From an uncultured Spirochaetales bacterium (lineage in GTDB: Bacteria; Spirochaetota; Spirochaetia; JAFGXN01): a stretch of 64,000 bases of DNA. Below, in pieces: positions 1-6,965 of the stretch. Positions within the stretch are counted from its first letter, which is position 1; each line of letters starts with the position of its first letter. The notes beneath the pieces are model-generated. The model was not told where the DNA came from and did no database searches. It saw only the letters and a list, made by a program, of their open reading frames with translations. A program made the translations under genes and the position numbers. The DNA lies in assembly GCA_949289575.1 (NCBI GenBank), contig CASEOG010000006.1, positions 1 through 64,000 of the forward strand, read 5' to 3'.

Positions 1-92
1 GGGTTTGCTATGTCAAAAGGAAGAATTTTCACTAATCCTAATACAGCGAAAAGCATTGTTATTATAGATAAAATGATTTTTGTGATTTTCAT
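1..92 (-). CDS. Partial membrane protein, N-terminus only (DoxX-like candidate)
   Basis: Only the first 30 codons are inside the window; the gene runs off the left edge. Translation on the minus strand begins MKITKIILSIITMLFAVLGL and continues VKILPFDIAN, a single hydrophobic segment followed by a Lys-containing turn. The start at 92 is preceded by a good ribosome site (GAGGTGAGG). The pattern resembles the first helix of small DoxX-like membrane proteins, but 30 residues cannot prove this. It lies 40 bases downstream of the DUF3795 gene in the same direction and is probably cotranscribed with it. Confidence 0.5.
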   Translation of the reverse strand, partial: MKITKIILSIITMLFAVLGLVKILPFDIAN

Positions 93-132
93 AGCCTCAC
101 CTCTGCAACATTTAATTCGTTACTCTATGTAT

Positions 133-465
133 TTATCTTTTCAAATTTTCCAAAGCAGCCGAATTATTTTTGAGGATCACCCCAACAGTCGGGCATGTTT
201 CTAATTCAGAACAGTCTCCGCAGGTGGAAACACCTTTATTTAATGCACATTTCCGAATCTCGCACAGACTGTCGCAAAATACCGTTTTTGCTCCGTTCAT
301 ACGGCAGCCCTCGCAGTTAATATGTTCCGGCAGAATAGGAGTGTTATTTAACTCTGCCCACAGCTTTGCTGTTTTCTCCCGCAAGGCTTGATCGTTGTTA
401 ATGGTCGCAAGATATGCGTCGCATTTTCCGCAGTCCAATCCGCAGTATCCGATCAGCTCTCTCAT
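133..465 (-). CDS. DUF3795 family cysteine-rich protein
   Basis: A 110-residue protein rich in cysteine, with the N-terminal pattern GYCGLDCGKCDAYLAT and later CEGC, CDSLCEIRKC and CGDCSEL. This is the usual layout of DUF3795 proteins, thought to bind zinc or another metal; no reaction is established. Length is normal for the family. A G-rich ribosome site lies upstream of the ATG. It sits between an alpha/beta hydrolase and a small membrane protein, all on the minus strand and in DNA of lower GC than the rest of the window, which may reflect recent acquisition. Confidence 0.8.
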   Translation of the reverse strand: MRELIGYCGLDCGKCDAYLATINNDQALREKTAKLWAELNNTPILPEHINCEGCRMNGAKTVFCDSLCEIRKCALNKGVSTCGDCSELETCPTVGVILKNNSAALENLKR

Positions 466-507
466 AGGTTATATCCCACTCCCCCTCTTTTTTTGCTTAC
501 ATTTCCT

Positions 508-1269
508 TTATAACAAAGACGGTATCAAAATCGGGTCCAGTTCTTTCATCATCAGGTCGGGGTGAAACAGGGTGTTTTCGCAATGGCCTTTTCCTTTAAA
601 GCAGGTCACCGTGCTGCCGGTAAAATGGGCGGCTATCAATCGGGCCGATTTTTTCGCAAGCATTTCGTTAAAAGCGGATCCGTAATAATAATAAATCTTT
701 GTGTCACCGGTGTTTAAGTCTTCCCTCAACCGGAAACGGCTTATCCCGTCGATATAATTTCTGATAGTCGTATCCGACATCGCATCAATTACCTGCAGGA
801 AGGGATGCATGTATTTTGGCGGACAAATTTTTTCAGCCTGAGCCAACGTTTTGGGATCTCTTTGCCGGGTTTTACGGGTTACGTTCAGATAGAATCGCAG
901 AATCACATTCTTCACAATCCCTTTGAATGGGACCAAAGGAGAGCCGTCAAAGATTATCTTTTCGATATGCAGACGTCCGTTTTGCCACAGGGTGGCTGCC
1001 AAAACGCCGCCCATAGACATACCGAAAACGGCATACACCTCTTTCCCGTAGCGGGACAGATAATAGTCCTCCAGGGCTTCGGAAACCTGTGAAAAAGAAG
1101 AGAAATCTTCCTGTTTTTGGGGATGATGGCCGGGCATGACGGGAACGATAATGTGAAAGTCATTTTTATAATGCCCGATATATTCTTCCCATATTTGATA
1201 CGGACATTGGAATCCGTGGATAAGGATCAGCTTTCTTTTGTTTTTATCTCCAAACTCAAGTATTTCCAT
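508..1269 (-). CDS. Alpha/beta hydrolase
   Basis: A 253-residue alpha/beta-hydrolase-fold protein without a signal peptide. The oxyanion segment LIHGF lies near residue 18, the nucleophile elbow GMSMGG places Ser at residue 85, and a C-terminal GKGHCE supplies the likely catalytic His. The acid residue cannot be assigned safely. Substrate is unknown; esterase, lipase-like or peptidase-like activity are all possible. The start has a clear GGAGAG site five bases upstream. It is followed on the minus strand by the DUF3795 gene and is probably the last clearly chromosomal-type gene before the lower-GC edge. Confidence 0.8.
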   Translation of the reverse strand: MEILEFGDKNKRKLILIHGFQCPYQIWEEYIGHYKNDFHIIVPVMPGHHPQKQEDFSSFSQVSEALEDYYLSRYGKEVYAVFGMSMGGVLAATLWQNGRLHIEKIIFDGSPLVPFKGIVKNVILRFYLNVTRKTRQRDPKTLAQAEKICPPKYMHPFLQVIDAMSDTTIRNYIDGISRFRLREDLNTGDTKIYYYYGSAFNEMLAKKSARLIAAHFTGSTVTCFKGKGHCENTLFHPDLMMKELDPILIPSLL

Positions 1270-1380
1270 TAAAACTCTCCGCGCAATTGCGGTACGGAAA
1301 ACGAACCGGGGTAACGGAAAATCGGTCTTCCTCGGTTGGTTTTTACCGGTGTCTTTGGACGGTTGTTGGGGAGACGGTCT

Positions 1381-1557
1381 CTATTCGGTGTACTCTCCGT
1401 ATTCGCATCCGACGCCGGCTGCCTGCACATCGTCGATAAGAACCCACCGGAATCCTTTCCGGCGCCATAGTTTTACATTTCCGTAGCCGTTTCCGCAGTT
1501 CCAGAGCCGGTTATGGCGTTTGTACCCGTCCGGGGACTCGTAGTTAATCAACAGCAT
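1381..1557 (-). CDS. Small ORF, 58 residues, overlapping the end of the upstream exported protein
   Basis: A short frame reading MLLINYESPDGYKRHNRLWN, then CGNGYGNVKLWRRKGFRWVL and ending in an acidic tail. It starts inside the last codons of the preceding gene (1544-1912), 12 bases after a strong AGAGGAGG, so translational coupling is plausible. The alternative is that the two frames are one gene broken by a frameshift near 1550. The residue composition (many W, Y, G, R and a VLIDDV strand) looks like real protein. I recognise no family. Confidence 0.5.
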   Translation of the reverse strand: MLLINYESPDGYKRHNRLWNCGNGYGNVKLWRRKGFRWVLIDDVQAAGVGCEYGEYTE

Positions 1558-1912
1558 TTCTTCGCTTTTCCTCCTCTGATTTTTCCGTTCCGACCCGCAT
1601 TTCGCGTTCCAGAACCGCGGTTTCCGCCGTGGCGTGATTCTGCTGCTGGAAGGTCAGGCGGTAAACACCGCGTTCGCGGAAGCGGAAACGGAAAACGGTC
1701 ACATCGCCGCGCTGCTCCTTTCCCGTCAGCTGCGGGTATAGGAGCGGGTTGGCCTCGCCGTCGGTTTTTTCGTACCCGAGGTACAAAGTGTGCCTCCCGG
1801 GGACTTCGATCGTTTCGTTGCGGAAAAAAGGCGGTTCGTAACCGAAAGCCGAAACCGCCGCAACTGTCAGAAACAGACTAATCGTTAAGAATTTCCCGAA
1901 TCCGCTTCTCAT
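1544..1912 (-). CDS. Small exported protein of unknown function
   Basis: A 122-residue protein with a typical signal peptide (residues 1-21, positive start, hydrophobic core, AFG-Y end). The mature part is probably all beta: an EVPGRHTLYLGYEKT segment and VFRFRFRERGVYRLTF suggest a small beta-sandwich, with a charged tail. The ATG lies inside the end of the upstream membrane gene and has GGAAG just before it. It is the third gene of the smc transcript (smc, TM protein, this). No family recognised; a frameshift joining it to the next small ORF is possible. Confidence 0.55.
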   Translation of the reverse strand: MRSGFGKFLTISLFLTVAAVSAFGYEPPFFRNETIEVPGRHTLYLGYEKTDGEANPLLYPQLTGKEQRGDVTVFRFRFRERGVYRLTFQQQNHATAETAVLEREMRVGTEKSEEEKRRNAVD

Positions 1913-2375
1913 TTTCTTCCGCCAGAATCTCTTCGGCCAAAGCCCGCGAATCGTTTTTGTAAGGGGCGGCCATTTCGGGCGTCCACTTTTTCATCCGTTC
2001 GCGGTAACGGACCGGTCCCTCTTTTTCCTCGCCCTTAAACGAATCGGGAATCGCCAAATCGGAGACTTTGAGAATCTCGGTCGACTGCCCCACGAATTCG
2101 TTGAAGGTCTCCTCTTCGGCCAGCCGGTTTTTCAGTGACGATTTTTTCACCAGCCCGACCGTGACCAGAATGCCGGCCAAAACGACAGCCGTCAGCAGCA
2201 CCGCCAGCAGATACAGTTTAAAAGGGCGGGAACGGGTAAAGGCGGAAACATCCGCCGACAAAACCGACAGCCGCGACGGCTTGGCGGTTCCGTCCTCTTT
2301 GGCCCATTCGGCTTCCCGTTTGCGCCGCTTCAGCGCCCGTTTAAAGTTCCAGTCAATCTTCTTCCATTGTATCAT
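1878..2375 (-). CDS. Single-pass membrane protein of unknown function, downstream of smc
   Basis: A 165-residue protein with a strongly basic cytoplasmic N-terminus (about 50 residues, RALKRRKREAEW), one transmembrane helix at about 53-76 (LYLLAVLLTAVVLAGILVTV) and a charged, probably helical periplasmic tail. It starts 23 bases inside the 3' end of smc, with GAGG ten bases before the ATG, so it is translationally coupled to smc. The topology suggests an envelope-anchored accessory protein. I recognise no domain, and any role in chromosome segregation rests only on its position. Confidence 0.65.
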   Translation of the reverse strand: MIQWKKIDWNFKRALKRRKREAEWAKEDGTAKPSRLSVLSADVSAFTRSRPFKLYLLAVLLTAVVLAGILVTVGLVKKSSLKNRLAEEETFNEFVGQSTEILKVSDLAIPDSFKGEEKEGPVRYRERMKKWTPEMAAPYKNDSRALAEEILAEENEKRIREILND

Positions 2376-5211
2376 GAGATTCGGCCTCCTCTATCTGTGC
2401 CAGACGTTTTTCGCGGTAAACACGGCTTTCGCTGTCCAGCTGTGTGGAAAAAACGGCGGAAATACCGGCTTTCGGCATCGTCACTCCGATGATCGACGAT
2501 GCGGCGGCAGCCGTTTTTTTGTTATGCGTAATAATGATAAACTGCGACTGGTGAGAGAACTCCTGCAGCGTCGAAATAAAATGGCCGATGTTGCTCTCGT
2601 CGAGTGCGGCATCGATTTCGTCGAGCAGACAGAACGGAGACGGTTTCACCATAAAAATCGCAAAAATAAGCGCGACCGACGTCATCGACCGCTGCCCTCC
2701 GGAGAGCAGTCCGATCGACTGCAATTTCAACCCGGGCGGTTCGGCCAGAATTTCGATACCGCTGTTGAGCACATCGGCAGTGTCCAGCAGACGGATTTCG
2801 GCATTGCCGCCGCCGAAAAGACGGCGGAACATCGAGTGAAAGTTTTTGCGCACCTTTTTGAACGCCTCTTCGAACATCTCCGTCGCTTCGGCTTTGATTT
2901 TTTCGGTCACCTTTTCCAAATCTTTTTTGGCGGTTTCGAGGTCTTTGATTTGCGAGGAAAGAAAATCGTAGCGCTCTTTGACCTCCTTGTATTCTTCGGG
3001 AGCCATGTAGTTGATGCTGCCGAGCCCGCTCAACGTCTTGGTTTTCGATTCGTAATCGCTTTTGAGCTGCGGCTCTTTGTCCGAAATTTCGTAAACCATG
3101 CTGTCGAATTCGGAAAGACTGCGGCCGTGTTTGTCGGTAAAGTTTTCGTAAATGTTTTTGATGTCGGCTTTGACGGCAATCAGAGAGGCGTTGAGATTCG
3201 AAAGATTTTCTTCCATATCGCGCAGACGATCCTGCGTTTTGGAGATTTTTTCGGCTGCCTTAATCAGACTCTCGCTGTTTTTCGAGATATTCTTTTCCAG
3301 GTTATGATATTCGACATTGAGCTTTTCCCTCTGTTTTTCGATCATATCGATATCCTGTTTCTTTTCTTTGATCTGATTGCGGACATCATGCAACTTCTCG
3401 TTTTCGGTTCGAATGAGGGTCTGATTCTTTTCGACCGATTTGTACTGTTCCGCTTTTTCGGTTTCGTGCAGAGCAATCTGATCTTCGAAGCCCTGCCGCT
3501 GTGTTTCCAACTGAACTTTTTTGATGTTGAGCTGTCCTTCGCGCGCCCGATCCTCGGCGATGCGGCTCTCGAGAAAATGGTTTTCGTCGGTCAGTTCGGC
3601 AATCCGCTCCCGCCCCGATTCGATATCGGCAATCAGACGGTCGATTTTGTCGTGAATCTTTTTCTTTTCCGCCACAAGACCTTCCGGCGAGAGAAAGTCC
3701 TCCAAAAAGCGGGGCAAAACGTTGCGGTATTTTTCAAACGCCTGACTGAGGGCATCCCACAGGCGCGCCGTTTCCACCCACCCGGTATAGAGCGAATCGG
3801 CCATACTTTCGGTTTCGTCGCTGCTCAACGGCGATTCGGGCGCTTTCAACAGTTTCGCGATACCGCTTTTGGCGCCGATAATCGCCTTCATTTCGGTCAG
3901 CACCGCTTCGATTTCCTCTTCCAACCGGTGTTTGGCTTCGAAATTAAAATCGGTTTCCTTAAACCCTTCATCCAACTTGCGCACGATGTCGTCGGTCAGC
4001 GCCGCCATATCGGCGTTCAGCTGCCTCTGAAGCGTTTCGTTTTCCCGAATCCGCACCTGCAGCGTCCGGATTTCGTCGCTGTTCAACGCCGTTTTCTCGC
4101 GCGCATACTCGATTTCGCCGGACAGTTTCGCTTTTTCCTCTTCGAGTTCGCCCAGCTTCAAATCGTAACTTTCGATGATCTCCTGTTTGTCGAGAATCCG
4201 TTTGTCGATTTCTTTGATTTTCTCCTCGACATGGGAAAGTGCCTCTTCGAGCGAGACGATGGTGTCGAGAATTCCGTTCTCCTTTTCTTCGAGAAACCCG
4301 ATAGCCGATTCGAGGCTCTGTTTTTCGTATTTGAGACTGTTGAGCAGCGTCAGCGTCTGCTGCATTTTGTTTTCCATCGAATCGAGTTCGCCTTTGCCGG
4401 CCTGCAGCGCTTTCGACATCTCTTCGATGGAGTCCTGAAGTTTGACTTTTTCCAGCACCCGCTCGTTGTATGCGGTTTCTTTTGTGTTTTTCGTTTCGAG
4501 GTGGCGGCGCAGTTTCAGAAGCTGCAGTTTGATCTCGATATCGAAAATCTGCGTTTTCAGCTCGCGCGCCAGCACCGCCTTTTCCGCCTGCGATTTCAAC
4601 AGATCGTGACTGCGGCTCACATCTTTCATAATCAGCGCAGCCTGCTCCAGATTGGCGGACGTCTGTTCCAGTTTCCGTTCGGCCTCCTGCTGACGGGCTT
4701 TGAATTTGTTAATTCCGGCCACTTCGTCGAAAATAAAACGGCGGTCTTCCGGTTTTGTGGAAAGAATCCGGTCAATCTGTCCCTGCTCGATAATCGAATA
4801 GGCCGACTTTCCCATTCCGGTATCGAAAAAGAGTTCGCGGATATCTTTGAGCAGAACCGGCGTTTCGTTGATAAAATATTCGTTTTCGCCGGCACGGTAA
4901 ACGCGCCGTTTAATCGAAACATCGGAAACACCGAGATTCATCACATTGTCGTCGTCCTGAAAAGTGAGCCGGACTTCCGCCATATTCATCGGCGGTTCTT
5001 CCTGCGTTCCTTTAAAAATGATTTCGCTCATCGATTTGGCACGCAGCGATTTTGCCGACTGCTCGCCCAAAACCCATTTGATGGCTTCGACCACATTGCT
5101 TTTGCCGCAGCCGTTGGGTCCCAGCAACGCGGTGATGCCGTCCGCAAATTCAATTTTTGTCCGCTTCTGAAACGACTTAAATCCGAAAATTTCCAAACTC
5201 TTTAAAAGCAC
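2353..5211 (-). CDS. smc: Chromosome segregation ATPase SMC, short form
   Basis: SMC compacts and segregates the chromosome as an ATP-driven dimer. The 952-residue protein has Walker A GPNGCGKS at 31-38, long coiled coils at about 165-405 and 520-770, the signature LLSGGQR at 835-841 and Walker B LLDEIDAAL at about 862-870. Usual bacterial SMC is near 1,180 residues, so the arms are shorter. The central 115 residues (405-520) sit where the hinge belongs but lack its glycine-rich motifs. The start is a GTG, supported by the MLLKSLEIFGFKSF opening. A consensus-like promoter lies at 5244-5272. Two small genes follow in the same transcript. ScpA and ScpB are not in the window. Confidence 0.95.
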   Translation of the reverse strand: MLLKSLEIFGFKSFQKRTKIEFADGITALLGPNGCGKSNVVEAIKWVLGEQSAKSLRAKSMSEIIFKGTQEEPPMNMAEVRLTFQDDDNVMNLGVSDVSIKRRVYRAGENEYFINETPVLLKDIRELFFDTGMGKSAYSIIEQGQIDRILSTKPEDRRFIFDEVAGINKFKARQQEAERKLEQTSANLEQAALIMKDVSRSHDLLKSQAEKAVLARELKTQIFDIEIKLQLLKLRRHLETKNTKETAYNERVLEKVKLQDSIEEMSKALQAGKGELDSMENKMQQTLTLLNSLKYEKQSLESAIGFLEEKENGILDTIVSLEEALSHVEEKIKEIDKRILDKQEIIESYDLKLGELEEEKAKLSGEIEYAREKTALNSDEIRTLQVRIRENETLQRQLNADMAALTDDIVRKLDEGFKETDFNFEAKHRLEEEIEAVLTEMKAIIGAKSGIAKLLKAPESPLSSDETESMADSLYTGWVETARLWDALSQAFEKYRNVLPRFLEDFLSPEGLVAEKKKIHDKIDRLIADIESGRERIAELTDENHFLESRIAEDRAREGQLNIKKVQLETQRQGFEDQIALHETEKAEQYKSVEKNQTLIRTENEKLHDVRNQIKEKKQDIDMIEKQREKLNVEYHNLEKNISKNSESLIKAAEKISKTQDRLRDMEENLSNLNASLIAVKADIKNIYENFTDKHGRSLSEFDSMVYEISDKEPQLKSDYESKTKTLSGLGSINYMAPEEYKEVKERYDFLSSQIKDLETAKKDLEKVTEKIKAEATEMFEEAFKKVRKNFHSMFRRLFGGGNAEIRLLDTADVLNSGIEILAEPPGLKLQSIGLLSGGQRSMTSVALIFAIFMVKPSPFCLLDEIDAALDESNIGHFISTLQEFSHQSQFIIITHNKKTAAAASSIIGVTMPKAGISAVFSTQLDSESRVYREKRLAQIEEAESHDTMEED

Positions 5212-5243
5212 AAATCAACCCCGAAAGGATAAAATATCATTTT

Positions 5244-5272
5244 ATTATAACAGAAATCGCGCATTGTGAAAA
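5244..5272 (-). promoter_or_regulatory. smc promoter
   Basis: Minus strand: -35 TTTTCA (5267-5272), 17-base spacer, -10 TATAAT (5244-5249). The -10 is perfect and the -35 weak. It points into smc, leaving a leader of about 25 bases. Confidence 0.6.
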
Positions 5273-5287
5273 GCAAAAAAGCTTCAA

Positions 5288-5347
5288 AAACGGGTCCCGT
5301 TTAAACGGTTTCCGTTTCCCCCGTCCGGTTCAAAACGGTTTCCCTTT
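5288..5347. repeat. Three tandem 15-bp palindromic units between smc and rnhB
   Basis: Unit 1 is AAACGGGTCCCGTTT (5288-5302), unit 2 AAACGGTTTCCGTTT (5303-5317) and unit 3 AAACGGTTTCCCTTT (5333-5347). Units 1 and 2 are perfect dyads; unit 3 has one mismatch. Their starts are 15 and 30 bases apart. They lie in the only intergenic space between the divergent smc and rnhB genes. They could be operator sites; no protein can be named. Confidence 0.5.
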
Positions 5348-5372
5348 TTTTAAAAAAAGTGTAAAATGAATT

Positions 5373-5930
5373 ATGATTTGCGGTTTGGATGAAGCCGGCC
5401 GCGGCCCGCTGGCGGGTCCGGTAACGGCAGGTGCGGCGGTTTTACCGCCCGATTTTCCGGTTGGGTTACTCAATGATTCCAAAAAACTCTCCGCCCGAAA
5501 GCGGGAGCAGCTTTACGATTTAATCCGAAAGGAGGCTCTCGCCTGTGCGACGGTTTTTATTTCTCCGGAGGAAATCGACCGGATCAATATTTTACAGGCC
5601 TCTTTAAAAGCAATGACACTGGCATTCGAAGAAATCCGCCGCCGGCTGCCTCAGGTCGGAGAATGGGAATGTCTGGCTGACGGCGACCGGATGCCGCCGG
5701 TCGGGGTGCCGTGCCGGGCGATTGTCAAAGGAGACACTCTTGTTCCCGAAATTATGGCGGCTTCGATTCTGGCTAAAGTGGAGCGGGACCGGTATATGTG
5801 TGAAATGGATAAATTGTACCCCGCATACGGGTTTGCCCGCCACAAAGGGTATCCGACAGAAGCGCACCGCGATGTGTGCCGGCGGCTCGGGTTGAGCCCG
5901 ATTCACCGCCGGTCGTTCCGCATCGACTGA
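5373..5930 (+). CDS. rnhB: Ribonuclease HII
   Basis: RNase HII cuts the RNA strand of RNA-DNA hybrids and removes single ribonucleotides from DNA. The 185-residue protein opens with GLDEAGRGPLAGPV; Asp6, Glu7, Asp103 and Asp139 (in AKVERDR) are the likely metal-binding carboxylates, and YGFARHKGYPT is the conserved C-terminal block. Length is typical. There is no ribosome site before the ATG, and a TAAAAT box ends five bases upstream (5362-5367), with only a weak -35, so the mRNA may be leaderless. It lies between smc and the PUR-domain gene, an order I recall from Borrelia. Confidence 0.95.
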   Translation: MICGLDEAGRGPLAGPVTAGAAVLPPDFPVGLLNDSKKLSARKREQLYDLIRKEALACATVFISPEEIDRINILQASLKAMTLAFEEIRRRLPQVGEWECLADGDRMPPVGVPCRAIVKGDTLVPEIMAASILAKVERDRYMCEMDKLYPAYGFARHKGYPTEAHRDVCRRLGLSPIHRRSFRID

Positions 5931-5947
5931 CCCGGTTGCGGGCGCCG

Positions 5948-6418
5948 TTATTTCTTTTTGATGACTTTGACCCGTTTCTTATCGGGGTTCTGCATGGCAT
6001 CGATGGCACGGTTGAGCACCTGCAGAAATTCCTGCATATCTTCTTTAAAGACAACCACCTGATGCCGTTCGAAGCCGAGCGAGCTTTCGCTTTCTTTGCT
6101 TTCGACAATATTCAGAAACAGGTCGCCGAGCCGGTTTTCCTTCACATTGAAGAAATAGGTTCTCTGCTTGCCTGTCGAAAATCGTTCCGTAAAAATCTCT
6201 CCCCGATGGGAAGGCGTTTCCGCTTTTTTGAGAATTTCCCGTTCGATTCTGTCGAGCGGTTTTTCTTTTTTATAAAATTTTTCGAACGGTTTTTCCCTGC
6301 AGTCGGTATTGCCGCTTCGGCCTTTCTTGGATGCAAAATTTCTCTCTTCGGTTTTGCGTGATTTCGAAGCACCTTCTCTGGTCCGGTGTGCGGCCGGTTT
6401 GGCTTTCTTGTTTTCCAT
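5948..6418 (-). CDS. PUR-domain nucleic-acid-binding protein (BpuR-like)
   Basis: A 156-residue protein with a long basic, disordered N-terminus (about 80 residues, rich in K, R, E) and a C-terminal PUR domain: GEIFTERFSTGKQRTYFF, then NRLGDLFLNIVESKE and VVVFKEDMQEFLQVLNRAI. PUR proteins bind single-stranded nucleic acid and RNA; Borrelia BpuR is a known regulator of this family. The ATG at 6418 is preferred over a GTG at 6493 because it has a GAGAGACAG site and begins cleanly as MENKKAK. It converges on rnhB with 17 bases between the stops. Confidence 0.8.
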   Translation of the reverse strand: MENKKAKPAAHRTREGASKSRKTEERNFASKKGRSGNTDCREKPFEKFYKKEKPLDRIEREILKKAETPSHRGEIFTERFSTGKQRTYFFNVKENRLGDLFLNIVESKESESSLGFERHQVVVFKEDMQEFLQVLNRAIDAMQNPDKKRVKVIKKK

Positions 6419-6479
6419 ATCTGTCTCTCTTGTTCCTTTGCGCATTCTATCAAAAACGGGACGATTTTTCAAGGAGAGC

Positions 6480-6508
6480 TTGCCTCTTTTCACGGTTTAT
6501 GTTATTTT
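6480..6508 (+). promoter_or_regulatory. ssrA promoter
   Basis: TTGCCT (6480-6485), 17-base spacer, TATTTT (6503-6508). The predicted start, eight bases later, coincides with the first G of the tmRNA acceptor stem at 6517. Confidence 0.55.
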
Positions 6509-6516
6509 AAAAGAAA

Positions 6517-6860
6517 GGGGGTGCACCGGTTTCGACCGACGGATGTCGCAGACTTCGGCTGCATGCAGAGCTGCCTAACTCTTTAAAAGGGACATTCAAT
6601 TTATCTGGAAAAGCGAATTACGCTTTGGCTGCCTAATTCGGCAACCCGGGTCTGATTCCTGCTGTTCCTAAGGATGAAAGACCTGTCAGAAACAGGGACT
6701 GACCGATTGCCTGCCGGGGGTATTTCGGGACATTTTACCGGATCGGCAATTATGGTTTTGTTTTGTCCGACTTAGTTGCTTAAATCACCGGATAAAACTA
6801 AGCATGTAGGATGCTGTTGGTGTGCCCGCCGGGACGCGAGTTCGATTCTCGCCACCTCCA
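6517..6860 (+). ncRNA. ssrA: Transfer-messenger RNA (tmRNA)
   Basis: One-piece tmRNA of about 344 bases. The 5' GGGGGTG pairs with the 3' CACCTCC to give the acceptor stem, followed by discriminator A; CCA is not encoded. The T-arm GCGAG-TTCGATT-CTCGC and the 5' GGTTTCGACCG block are diagnostic. The tag frame ends Asn-Tyr-Ala-Leu-Ala-Ala then TAA at 6634-6636, the usual ALAA degradation end. The resume codon is not certain: the frame is open back through GGG-ACA-TTC, so GGG may begin the tag. With SmpB (34517-34990) it rescues stalled ribosomes. Confidence 0.95.
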
Positions 6861-6921
6861 TTCCCCCGATCTCCGGCCGTTTTCCGGTCTCTTTTTGCCC
6901 GTTTTTCTGTTCCGCAAATAA

Positions 6922-6946
6922 AAAAAGCCGCACAGGGCGGCTTTTT
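6922..6946. terminator. Bidirectional terminator between ssrA and glnN
   Basis: Perfect 10-bp stem AAAAAGCCGC / GCGGCTTTTT with loop ACAGG. It has U-runs on both strands and serves the converging tmRNA and glnN transcripts. Confidence 0.85.
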
Positions 6947-6965
6947 GATTAAACAACACTCGGTG

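Noticed and set aside
10-204. A 64-codon plus-strand frame at the left edge
   Set aside because: It is antisense to both the cut-off membrane gene and the DUF3795 gene and has no ribosome site; the minus-strand reading has one.
1513-1881. Plus-strand frame opposite the small exported protein
   Set aside because: Basic, P/R-rich product without a ribosome site; the minus-strand frame has a signal peptide and is in an operon.
2068-5205. A 1,045-codon open frame on the plus strand opposite smc
   Set aside because: It mirrors the smc codons; its product is low-complexity (F, R, H, Q rich) and lacks a ribosome site. Codon bias of smc keeps the antisense frame open. Similar long shadows lie opposite ppdK, cca and others.
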